Shown piece by piece: positions 18,676-28,038 of a stretch of 64,000 bases of DNA. A program made the position numbers and the translations under genes. The notes beneath the pieces were generated by a model that saw nothing but the letters and a program-made list of their open reading frames with translations, was not told the DNA's origin and did not search any database. Every line of letters starts with the position of its first letter. Position 1 is the stretch's first letter. The stretch is from JBEKIK01 sp963845975 (GTDB lineage: Bacteria; Planctomycetota; Planctomycetia; Pirellulales; Thermoguttaceae): contig CAWJUD010000002.1 of assembly GCA_963845975.1 (NCBI GenBank), forward strand, positions 434,001 to 498,000, written 5' to 3'.

Positions 18676-20157
18676 TTAATTATTTTTTTTGGCCTCGCGT
18701 CTTTTTCGCCTTTCCTCGCGCTCGCGGTCTTTTTTCAGTTTGGCTTTCTCCTGGGACGTCAAACGCTTGCCGGTGCCGATTTTTGTCTTTGCCAGTTTGG
18801 CCCCGGGATTAAGCATGCCGCCTTGGGTAAGTTGTTGCATGGTCTTCATTTTATCGCGCATACCCATGGATGACATCCGCTTCATCATGTCGGCGATGCC
18901 GTCGAATTGTTTAACCAACTCGTTGACTTCGTGCGGCTCCACCCCGGCCCCGGCGGCGATGCGGCGGCGGCGGCTTTGATCGATCACCTTCGACGGGTTG
19001 GCCCGTTCGGTGGGGGTCATGGAATCGATAATGCCCCCCAAACGCCGCATATCGCCCTCAGCATCCAAGTCGCCCATCATCTGGGTCATACCGCCCATGC
19101 CCGGAATCATACTCATGACCTTGTTGAGCGGACCGAGTTTTTTGGTCTGTCCCAACATGCTTTTAAAATCATCCAGCGTGAACTGGCCTTTGCGGAGCCG
19201 GGCTTCCTGCTTAGCCATTTCCTCCTGATCGATTTTTTGCTGCGCCTGCTCGACCAGCGTAACCACGTCGCCCATGCCCAGGATCCGGCCGGCCATGCGG
19301 TCGGGGTGGAACTCTTCCAAGGCGTCGAGATGTTCGCCGGTGCCGATGAATTTGATGGGCACGCCGGTAACGGCCTTTACTGACAGGGCGGCCCCGCCCC
19401 GTGCATCGCCGTCAAGTTTGGTCATGATCACCCCGTCCAGCTCCAACGCCTCGTTAAAGGCCTTGGCGCTCCGGACCGCGTCTTGCCCGGTCATCGCGTC
19501 AACCACCAGGAAAACCTGGTCCGGCCCCACGCGGCGGTCGATCTGGGAGAGCTCGTTCATCAACTCCTCGTCGATGTGCAACCGGCCGGCCGTGTCCAGG
19601 ATCAGCACATTGGCTTCCATCTGCTTGGCTTGCCGTACCGCCGCCTGGCATAAGGCCACCGGGTCGCGGGCGGACGGGTCGGCATACACCGGCAGGCCGA
19701 GTTGTTGGCCCAAAACCTGCAACTGCTCGACTGCCGCGGGACGCTGCAAGTCGGCCGCCACCAACATCGGCTGGCGACCGCGTTGCTTTATCAGCCTGCC
19801 TAATTTGCCGCAAGTAGTGGTTTTGCCGGATCCTTGCAGCCCGCACAGCATAAGCACGCTCACATCGCCGCGCATGTGCAGGGAGTGATCCACAGGACCC
19901 ATTAAATTGATAAGTTCCTGGTGAACGATATAAACGAGTTGTTTGGTAGGATCGAGCGATTTTAACACCCGCTCGCCTACGACTTGTTCGCCGACGCGGT
20001 CTATGAAATCCTTGACCACCGACAGGCTGACGTCGGCTTCGAGCAACGCCCGCTGCACCAGTTTCAGCCCCTCGCGCATATTCGATTCGTTGAGCGTGCC
20101 TCGCCCGCGCAAGGCCCTCAATGCTGAACCCAGGCTTTCCTGTAGTGCTTCGAACAT
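18676..20157 (-). CDS. ffh: Signal recognition particle protein Ffh
   Basis: GTPase that binds signal peptides and SRP RNA for cotranslational membrane targeting; 493 residues. N-domain helices, then the G1 motif GLQGSGKTTTCGKL near residue 108, DTAGRLHIDEELM, TKLDGDARGGAAL, FIGTGEHLDALEEF. The Met-rich M domain (MSMIPGMGGMTQMM, then RRRRIAAGAG and MKRMSSMGMRDKMK) follows, then a Lys/Arg tail. It heads the minus-strand ffh-rpsP-trmD-rplS group. Confidence 0.98.
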   Translation of the reverse strand: MFEALQESLGSALRALRGRGTLNESNMREGLKLVQRALLEADVSLSVVKDFIDRVGEQVVGERVLKSLDPTKQLVYIVHQELINLMGPVDHSLHMRGDVSVLMLCGLQGSGKTTTCGKLGRLIKQRGRQPMLVAADLQRPAAVEQLQVLGQQLGLPVYADPSARDPVALCQAAVRQAKQMEANVLILDTAGRLHIDEELMNELSQIDRRVGPDQVFLVVDAMTGQDAVRSAKAFNEALELDGVIMTKLDGDARGGAALSVKAVTGVPIKFIGTGEHLDALEEFHPDRMAGRILGMGDVVTLVEQAQQKIDQEEMAKQEARLRKGQFTLDDFKSMLGQTKKLGPLNKVMSMIPGMGGMTQMMGDLDAEGDMRRLGGIIDSMTPTERANPSKVIDQSRRRRIAAGAGVEPHEVNELVKQFDGIADMMKRMSSMGMRDKMKTMQQLTQGGMLNPGAKLAKTKIGTGKRLTSQEKAKLKKDREREERRKRREAKKNN

Positions 20158-20616
20158 GGCAATACTTTAGGAAACAGCCGAATATTCGGCAACAAAGCTG
20201 AAAATGTGACCTCGAGATGCGCAGGCGGCGATTTAATTTTATAAGTCGGCTCATCCCGGTCGATGCGCGTAATCCCATATCCTAACTAATTTCCAGCCAA
20301 TTTGACAAGGATCCTCCCGCGGCAAGATAAAAAGGCACGTCACAGGTTTGAGTTTTTGCGGTGCCTACCACCAGATATTACTAGTTATTTTCCTTATTAA
20401 GATTGGACTAGACTGGTCGGGTGGGGACGCATATAGTTCAATAAAGGGGGGCAGGAACTGTTTTTAAGGAGCAATCCGGCGGTTCCAATTACTCGCATCC
20501 CAAAGATTCGAACGCGAGAACCGTGCGAAATCGGTTTATTTTAAAAGCTGAGTTCCGGATCGGATCTCTGGCTTGATCGAGGTCGCCCCCCTGAATATTA
20601 AAAACTCGACGCGAAG

Positions 20617-20645
20617 TTGACACGTTTATTAAAAAAACCTAGATT
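20617..20645 (+). promoter_or_regulatory. Sigma-70-like promoter for the DUF1573 gene
   Basis: -35 TTGACA at 20617-20622, a 17-base spacer, then -10 TAGATT at 20640-20645. It reads toward the gene at 20841 and would give a leader of about 190 bases containing the 42-bp tandem repeat. Confidence 0.6.
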
Positions 20646-20737
20646 TCCGCGGAGAATGACTATGGGCAGCTCTAATTACAAATAAGAGCGAATTCCATAT
20701 ACCAAAGCCGGCCAGCGCATTGTATATTTCCTTTAAA

Positions 20738-20821
20738 GACGATTTCAACCCAAAACATTTCCCCAATATTCATCACAAAGACCATTTCAATCCAAAATAT
20801 TTCCCCAATATTCATCACGAA
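20738..20821. repeat. 42-bp tandem duplication
   Basis: Two adjacent 42-base copies with five differences, each ending CCCCAATATTCATCAC plus two to three bases. It lies just upstream of the DUF1573 start codon, in the predicted leader. Confidence 0.85.
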
Positions 20822-20840
20822 GGATGCTGGAGTACGCCTC

Positions 20841-21830
20841 ATGAATCGCAAAATTGGATTGCTGTTGACGTTGAGTGTTTTGACCGCCACGCCCCTGTTC
20901 GCACAGGAATGGGCCAAGAAGATGTTCAAGGACGCCGAGCACGATTTCGGCACCTGTGCCCGCAATGCCAGGGCCGAATACGAGTTTGTTTTCGAAAATC
21001 TCTACATGGAAGACATTCACGTCGCCGGCGTGCGGACCAGTTGCGGTTGCACGACCCCCAGCGTGATAAATCCCACCATCAAAACTTATGAAAAAGGCGC
21101 GATTCTGGCCCATTTCAATACCGACCGTTTCTCCGGTTCACGAGGGGCTACGCTCACGGTGACCATAGACAAACCGTTTTACGCCGAAGTGCAATTGCAC
21201 GTAAAAGGCTACATCCGCAGCGATGTTGACATAAAACCGGGCAGCGTACAGTTGGGCGAAGTCGATCAAGGCGCGCCGGTCGATCAAAAAGTCAGCGTCA
21301 ACTTCGGCAGCAGCAGCCAGTGGCACATCGTAGCCATTAAATCCGCCAATCCGTACTTGAAGGCCCAAGCCGTCGAAACCGGCAGAGGCAACAGTCAAAC
21401 AACTTACGATCTGAAAGTGCACCTCGATCAAAAGGCGCCCGTGGGCTATATCAACGATTATCTTATGCTCGTTATCAACGATGACCGGGGAACCCAAATT
21501 CCAGTTTTAGTCGAGGGCCGTGTAGATGCCGGCATTACCGTCAGCCCCGCCGCATTGTTCATGGGAGTGCTGCAACCGGGTCAAAAGGTTACCAAGCAGT
21601 TGATCGTCAAGAGCAAAAAACCCTTTAAAATCCTGGCCATCAACTGCGATGAGAAGTCCTTCGAGTTCGACACCTCCGCCGAAAAAACCCCCAAAACGCT
21701 GCATATAATTCCAGTGACTTTTGTAGCCGGCGCCGATATGGGCAAGGTTGTGAAAACGATCAAGATCGAAACCGACCAGGGCAAATTTACGCCTGAACTC
21801 TCGGCTTACGCCGTAGTGGCAAACCAGTAA
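20841..21830 (+). CDS. DUF1573 domain exported protein
   Basis: 329 residues with a signal peptide (MNRKIGLLLTLSVLTATPLFAQ) and so probably periplasmic or cell-envelope located. The first domain has FKDAEHDFGTCARNARAEYE then VRTSCGCTTPS, the DUF1573 hallmark with the SCGCT cysteines. Two further Ig-like repeats follow (about residues 130-220 and 225-320). Function is unknown. A terminator follows at 21865-21894, so it appears to be a single-gene unit separate from the HlyD locus. Confidence 0.9.
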   Translation: MNRKIGLLLTLSVLTATPLFAQEWAKKMFKDAEHDFGTCARNARAEYEFVFENLYMEDIHVAGVRTSCGCTTPSVINPTIKTYEKGAILAHFNTDRFSGSRGATLTVTIDKPFYAEVQLHVKGYIRSDVDIKPGSVQLGEVDQGAPVDQKVSVNFGSSSQWHIVAIKSANPYLKAQAVETGRGNSQTTYDLKVHLDQKAPVGYINDYLMLVINDDRGTQIPVLVEGRVDAGITVSPAALFMGVLQPGQKVTKQLIVKSKKPFKILAINCDEKSFEFDTSAEKTPKTLHIIPVTFVAGADMGKVVKTIKIETDQGKFTPELSAYAVVANQ

Positions 21831-21864
21831 CCACGATTATACAAATTCGTCTCATTCAGTAGGA

Positions 21865-21894
21865 CGATGGTTGATCCGTCGTCCTTTTTTTATA
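21865..21894 (+). terminator. Rho-independent terminator after the DUF1573 gene
   Basis: Stem AGGACG / CGTCCT with an inner loop, followed by seven T. It separates the DUF1573 gene from the downstream secretion-like locus. The remaining bases to 22159 hold no clear gene. Confidence 0.75.
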
Positions 21895-22159
21895 TAGTCA
21901 GTCCAGACTTTCGCGTAATATAGGAAATTAGGGTTATATGGGCAACGTACACCCCGGTGGATATTCATTGCTTTAATACCTAAGTCCAAGCTAATCTTGA
22001 ATATGTGGCAATAAGGGGGTAAACAATTTATTAGAAGGGTGATAATCTGAAATAACACTTCTCATCCCTGCCCGGTTAATTGTCATGATTATCCTCCATT
22101 GAAAGCCTTTTTTAAAATCCCCACCCGCATAACCCATATTAGACCTGTTTGGTCACCGA

Positions 22160-24795
22160 ATGAGCACTGAACAACCGTTAGATCCGCAATTAATCGAGCA
22201 AACCAAGCAGCAGATACGCTCGCTGGTAGGGGAAATTTCGCAACTAACCAAGTCGGAAATCTCGCCCGAGGAGTTTTACAGCGAGTTTCTTACTCGCGTG
22301 GTTTCGGCTTTGGCTGCCGTGGGCGGCGTGGTCTGGACAACCAACCAGGACGGCCAATTGGCCCTGCAATATCAAATCAACTTGCAGGAAACCAGGCTCC
22401 GCGAGCAAGAGGAAGCCCAAGCCCAGCACGGCCGGCTGCTTGTATAAAGTTTTTTCCAGCGGCGAGGGGATGCTGGCGCCGCCGCATTCCGGCGCGGAAG
22501 ACGGCCAACAGGCCGGAAATCCCACGGATTTCCTTTTGGTCTTCGGATTGTTGAAAACCGACCTGGAAACGGTGGGGATGGTGGAAGTATTTCAGCGCAG
22601 CGACGCCGCCGTTAGCGCGCAAAAGGGATATCTGCGGTTTCTCGGGCAGATGTGCGAGTTGGCCGCCGATTTCTTGAAAAGCCATCAATTACGGCACTTT
22701 TCCGACCGGCAAGTGCTTTGGACCCAATTGGAAGATTTCACCCGCATGGTCCACGCCTCGCTCGATCCGCGCGAAACGGCCTACACCATCGCCAACGAAG
22801 GCCGGCGCTTGATCGAGTGCGACCGCCTTAAGCGTGGCCATCCGCAAGGGCAAGCGCTGCAAGATCGAGGCCATCAGCGGCCAGGACGTATTCGACAAGC
22901 GCTCGAACGTGGTGCGCTTGCTGGGCCGCCTGGCCACGGCGGTCACGGCCACCGGCGACGCCGTGTGGTACACGGGCGACACCCAAGATTTGGCCCCGCA
23001 AGTGGAAAAAGCGGTGGAAGAGTACGTCGACGAGGCCCATTCCAAAACCGTGGCCATATTGCCGCTGAAACGTCCGGGCCCGCCCGAGGAGGAAGACCCG
23101 GCCAAGCGCACCAAGCCCGAACCGCCCATCGGCGCCCTGATAGTCGAACAGATCGAAGACAGCCGCGTTCCGGCAAGCATGATTCAGCGGGTCGAAGTGG
23201 TCAGCCGGCACAGTTCCACCGCCCTGGCCAATGCCATGGAGCATCAGAACCTGTTTCTCATGCCGCTTTGGCGGACCTTGGGCAAAACCCGCTGGGTGCT
23301 GCAAGCCAGAACGCTGCCGAAAACGATTTCCATCAGCGCCGCGGTGCTGGCGATGATATTGTTTCTCTCCCTTTAGCCGGCAAAATTCGAAATGGAGTCC
23401 AAAGGCACCCTCGAGCCCGTCGATCGCCGCGACGTCTATGTCCAGACCGAAAACAGCGTGGTAGAGGAACTGATGGTCAATCACAAAGATCTGGTCGAGG
23501 CCGGTCAATTGCTGGTTCAACTCCGCAGCACGAAATTGCAAAACGAGACCACCACCATTCAAGGCGAGCTTGCAAGCACCAAAAAGGCGATCAACTCCAT
23601 ACAGCGAGACCTGCGACGAGGGCAAACTCACGCCCCGATCGGACGCAACCGGTTGCAGGGCGAAATGGCCGAAAAAAGAGAAAAACTGGAGAGCCTGGAA
23701 AAACAATTGGACTTGTGCCAAAAACAACCAGGAGGACTTATCCATCAAAAGTCCCATCAAGGGCCAGGTTGTTACTTGGGATCTTCAACATCCGCCTGCC
23801 AAACGGCCGGCCGGTGCAGCGCGGGCAGGTGTTGATGCGGGTCGTCGATCCCGACGGCCCTTGGCAGTTGGAGCTGCACATGCCCGAAAACCGCATGGGC
23901 CACGTCGCCGAAGCGCAAAACGAACTCTACGCTAAGGCGCGAGACAAATTGCGCAGCCTTCTCAAGGAACAATTGCTCGCCAAACTGCCCAAAGCACCCG
24001 CCGAAGACAACAATACATCGGCTGAAAAAGAACAGCCGTCGGCAATTCCTCCCCAAACAGCCGTTGAACAAACGGATAAACCGCTTGAACCCCAAAAATC
24101 TACACCAAATACTCCGGACATAACCGCTGAACAAACGGTTAAACCGGCTGAAGGCGAACAGCCTCCTCAAAAAACTCCGGAAATCCCCGCGGATAAACCG
24201 GCTGAAACCGAGCAGCCTCCCGCGAAAACCCCAAAGCGCCGAGGAGGAAATCAATAAAACAGTCGAAGAGGAATTGGCGAAAATTCCCGACAAAGAGCTT
24301 TACGCCAAACAGATATCGATATTGAACGAAATGTTTCACGATGGGTTGGATGAAATCGTCAAGAGTTTGCCCGACGGGGAATCGAAAGACAAGCTTGCCG
24401 AGATTCTTAAGGAAGAATCCTACGATCAGGCGCGTGAGAAAATAAAAGCCTTCACGGCCGATTTGACGGACTCGGAATTGTCCGCTCGTTTGGCCGCTTT
24501 ACCCAGCCGGGAACCGGAAGACGACCATTTGCGGGTCGCGTACATTCTGGCCTCCGAGCCCGGCAAAACCCGTTACGGGACGGTCAAGGAAATCGAGACC
24601 AGCGCGGAGGTTCGCGGGGACGAGGGCAATACGGTGCTGATAAAGGTGGCCATCAACAAAGAGGAGTTGCCCGACTTGCTTCCCGGGGCTACGGTAACCG
24701 CCAAAGTTAATTGCGGCCGCCGCTCGCTGGGATACGTGCTTTTGGACGACCTGATCTCGTTCATCCAGACTCGAATTATATTTCGATATTTTTGA
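22160..24795 (+). CDS. GAF-like/HlyD hybrid membrane-fusion protein, reading frame broken at six places
   Basis: Joining the frames gives about 870 residues. The first 390 are cytosolic and contain GAF-like sequence (RMVHASLDPRETAYTIANEG, RLIECDRLSVAIRKGKR). One membrane helix follows (ISISAAVLAMILFLSL), then an HlyD-type adaptor (PAKFEMESKGTLEPVDRRDV, coiled coil, SIKSPIKGQVVTWDL, VQRGQVLMRVVDP). An acidic Pro/Glu-rich insert with repeated KPxE units comes next, and the protein ends DLISFIQTRIIFRYF. Frames change at about 22442, 22830, 23725, 23786 and 24230, all by the equivalent of one extra base. An in-frame TAG lies at 23374, right after the membrane helix. The adaptor role is inferred from the family. 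Confidence 0.8.
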
Positions 24796-24819
24796 TTTTA
24801 TGCAAGGAAGATTATTGCC

Positions 24820-25704
24820 ATGTCCATTTCGATGATGTTTCTTAGTGTGTTATGCGCCGCGACTGCGCAGCCCGGCGGCGGTTTGCCGAGTTCGGTCACG
24901 CTTAAAGATTGCGTGGTGAGTCTGGAAGAAGAGGCGGAAGTGCCCGCCCAGGAGCCGGGCGTGCTGCTGAAATTGCCCGTCAAGGAAGGCCAACAAGTGA
25001 AAAAAGGCGAATTGTTGGCGACAATCGACGATCTTCTGGCCTTGAGGGATCAAGACGTGGCGAATTACAAGCTGGGAGTCGCCAAGGAACAGGCTGCCAG
25101 CGACATCAACGTGCAATATATGACCGCGGCCGCGGCAGTGGCCGAAGCCGTGTATTTTGGAGACGTGGATGCAAACAACAAAGTGGCCAATGCGGTGCCC
25201 CAGGCCGTGGTGCGGCAGCATCTGCTCGAACACAGGGCGGCGGTTCTGTCCATCGATAAATCGAAAATGGAACTCCGCATCGCCGGCTTGCAGGCCAAAG
25301 TCAGCGAGGCCGAATTGGCCCAAGCCACTGAAAAGGTCGAACGCCGCCGGATTAAATCCCCCTTGGCCGGACAAGTTCAAAAAATATATCAGCACGTGGG
25401 CGAGTGGGTCCAGGCCGGCGAACCGGTTTTGCACGTGGTGCAGGTCAACCAATTGCGGGTCCAAGGAACCTTGAAGATTTCCGAATTCGCCCCCGAGGAA
25501 GTAATGGGCCGGCCCGTGACAATCAAGGTCGTGTTCGCCCGGGGACGCACCGAAATCTTCAAAGGCGATATCGTTTTCGTCGATCCCATAGTCGAACAAG
25601 ACGGCGATTATCTGGTCCGCGCATTGATCAAGAATCGGGAAGAAAACGGGCAATGGCTGCTCCGCCCCGGCATGGACGCGGAAATGACAATACAATTAAA
25701 ATAA
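24820..25704 (+). CDS. HlyD family periplasmic adaptor protein
   Basis: 294 residues, intact. N-terminal hydrophobic segment (MSISMMFLSVLCAATAQPGG) is probably a signal peptide. The biotinyl-lipoyl-like half motif PGVLLKLPVKEGQQVKKGELL lies near residues 48-68, then a helical hairpin (about 80-180), then IKSPLAGQVQKIYQHVGEWV and a beta-barrel region ending GMDAEMTIQLK. Such proteins bridge inner-membrane exporters and the envelope. It lies between two other HlyD-containing genes, and no transporter ATPase or RND pump is adjacent. Confidence 0.92.
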   Translation: MSISMMFLSVLCAATAQPGGGLPSSVTLKDCVVSLEEEAEVPAQEPGVLLKLPVKEGQQVKKGELLATIDDLLALRDQDVANYKLGVAKEQAASDINVQYMTAAAAVAEAVYFGDVDANNKVANAVPQAVVRQHLLEHRAAVLSIDKSKMELRIAGLQAKVSEAELAQATEKVERRRIKSPLAGQVQKIYQHVGEWVQAGEPVLHVVQVNQLRVQGTLKISEFAPEEVMGRPVTIKVVFARGRTEIFKGDIVFVDPIVEQDGDYLVRALIKNREENGQWLLRPGMDAEMTIQLK

Positions 25705-25706
25705 AT

Positions 25707-25792
25707 GCAGAAGTCAGAATGCAGAAGTCAAAAGTGAGCATGTAGAACTGATACTTATTCATTCTGCATTTTTCATTCTACATTCTGCATTT
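25707..25792. repeat. Inverted CAGAAGT / CATTCTGC heptads
   Basis: ATGCAGAAGTCAGAATGCAG-type units face CATTCTGCATTTTTCATTCT-type units across about 20 bases, between the HlyD gene and the M50 gene. This is the same kind of heptad inversion as at 6032-6133. Confidence 0.7.
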
Positions 25793-25797
25793 CCCCT

Positions 25798-28038
25798 ATG
25801 GTTACTCTCCACGACAGTTTGGTATCGAGTTCCGCCCGGGCGCTCGCCATCCGCAAGCGGCCGGACCTGGTCGCGCACGGCAGCACTACCTGGGTCGAAC
25901 CTACTGGGTGGTGAAAGATCCCGTGGGTTTGCAGTACTTCCGTTTTCAGGAAGAAGAATTCGCCATCCTGCAAATGCTCGACGGCACGGTCAGCATGGAC
26001 GAAATCAAGGAACGGTTCGAAGACGATTTTCCTCCCCAAAAAATCACTCTCGACGAGTTGCAGCAATTCCTGGGCATGCTTCATCGCAGCGGGCTGGTGG
26101 TGGCCAACGTAACGGGCCAGGGCCGGCAACTCCGCCTGCGCCGCGACAAGCGCAAACGCCAGGAGTGGCTGCAAACCTTGGGCAACATCCTCTGCATCCG
26201 CTTCAAGGGCTTCGATCCCGAGCGGCTGCTGAATTGGCTCTATCCCTACTTTCGCTGGTTCTTTTCAGTGCCCACCGCGGTGCTTTGCCTGCTTTTGGCC
26301 CTGTCCGCGTTGCTTTTGGTGTTGTCGGAGTTCGACGATTTTCCGGGCGAAACTGCCCGAGTTCCACCAGTTTTTCAACATGCACAACGCCTTTTTGCTG
26401 GCGTTGACCTTGGGCGTGACAAAAATATTTCACGAGTTCGGCCACGGCCTGGCTTGCAAGCATTTCGGCGGCGAATGCCACGAAATAGGCATCATGATAC
26501 TCGTGCTCACGCCCTGCTTGTATTGCAACGTATCCGATTCCTGGATGCTGCCCAACAAGTGGCACCGCGCGATGATCGGCGCGGCGGGCATTTACGTGGA
26601 ACTGATGATCGCCTCGATCTGCACGTTTTTGTGGTGGTTTTCCGTGCCCGGCTTGTTGAACAGCCTCTGCCTAAACGCGATGTTCATTTGCTCGGTGAGC
26701 ACGGTGCTTTTCAACGGCAACCCGCTTGTTGCGTTACGACGGCTACTACATCCTTTCCGATTTGACGGAAATTCCCAACCTGCGGCAGAAGGCCACCACC
26801 ATTCTCAGCCGCAAATTGGGCGAGTGGTGCCTGGGCATGGAAATGTCCGAAGACCCCTTCCTGCCCGAGTCCAACCAAATGTTTTTCGCCTTGTATTCGA
26901 TCGCGGCGGCGGCGTATCGCTGGGTTATAGCTTTTTCGATCTGCTGGTTTTTATACAAATTATTCGAATCGTATCATTTGAAGTTCGTCGGCCAGTTGGT
27001 GGTGGCGGCGTCGTTGTGGGCGTTGTTTTTCACGCCGCTGTACCAGTTGGGAAAATTCTTCTACGTGCCGGGGAGGCTGGATAAAGTGAAAAAACCTCAC
27101 ATGTACGCCACGCTTAGCGTGTTGGCGGCCGTGGTTTTGATCGTGCTTTTTTTACCCTTGCCGCACAGCGTGCTGGCGACTTTCGAAATCCAGGCCCGCG
27201 ATGCCAAACCGGTATACGTCGAAGTGCCCGGCAGGCTGACGTCGATCGACGTAACCCCCGGCCAGCAGGTCGAAAAGGGAGCGCAGCTCTGCCAATTGCA
27301 GAACGTCGAACTGGAGCAGGAGATCGAAAAGCTCTCCATGCAAAAAGGACAATATCACAGCAGACTGGATAGTCTCCGCCGGCAAGGGTACGATAATCCG
27401 CATGCCCAGGCCGAGATTCCCGCAACCCAAGAAGCCCTTAAAGCGGCCGAGGAACAATTGCAAAAAAAAGAGGCGGATATAAGAACGCTTGCGTCTAAAG
27501 GCGCCGATATCCGGCACGGTTTTGCCTCCGCTCTTGACCCCTCGCCGTGAAGATCCCGACGGACAGTTGCCCGCCTGGTCGGGCTCGCCGCTGGAAAAGG
27601 AAAATCTGGGCGCTTTCTTGCAAGAGGGCGTGCTGTTCTGCCAAATCGGCGATCCGCGGAAACTGGAAGCCGTGGTGGTTATCGACCAGGCCGACCGGAA
27701 CCTGGTCCGTCCCGATCAGCGCGTGGACATCAAAATCAACGAACTGCCCCACGATACGTTTACCAGCAAAATCGCCGAAATCGCCGAGATGGGAATTGCA
27801 AGTCACCCCGCAGCGGCTGACGAACAAGGCGGGCGGCGAATTGGCCACCAAGACCGATCCGCATTCCGGCGTGGAACGCCCCGTGAGCACCTCCTATCAG
27901 GCCCGGGTGCCCCTGGACGACGAGACCGGCCTGATGCGCTTGGGCCTCCGCGGCACCGCCCGCATCCATACCGATTGGATCCCCCTGGGAACGCGTTTCT
28001 GGCGATTCCTCACCCATACGTTCAACTTTAAACTATGA
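25798..28038 (+). CDS. PqqD-like / M50 metalloprotease / HlyD fusion protein, frame broken at five places
   Basis: Joined, about 745 residues. The first 120 contain a PqqD-like winged helix (YWVVKDPVGLQYFRFQEEEF, ILQMLDGTVSMDEI). A membrane region follows with the M50 zinc site HEFGH in KIFHEFGHGLACKHFGGECH and the second motif NPLLRYDGYYILSDLTEIP. The C-terminal third is an HlyD adaptor (VEVPGRLTSIDVTPGQQVEK, LKAPISGTVLPP, RVDIKINELPHDTF). Breaks: about 25876 (one base missing), 26343, 26728, 27491 and 27792 (each like one extra base). It resembles putative peptide zinc metalloproteases of bacteriocin-type loci. The stop overlaps the larC start as ATGA. Confidence 0.82.

Larger units (their letters stand above)
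20158..20840. other. Intergenic region between ffh and the DUF1573 gene
   Basis: About 680 bases between divergent genes. It holds a good plus-strand promoter (20617-20645) and a 42-bp tandem duplication (20738-20821). No convincing gene was found in it. Confidence 0.6.

Noticed and set aside
20720..21091. Plus-strand frame with a duplicated 14-residue unit (DFNPKHFPNIHH-like)
   Set aside because: It is the translation of the 42-bp tandem repeat, overlaps the DUF1573 gene in another frame, and its copies differ at non-silent positions.
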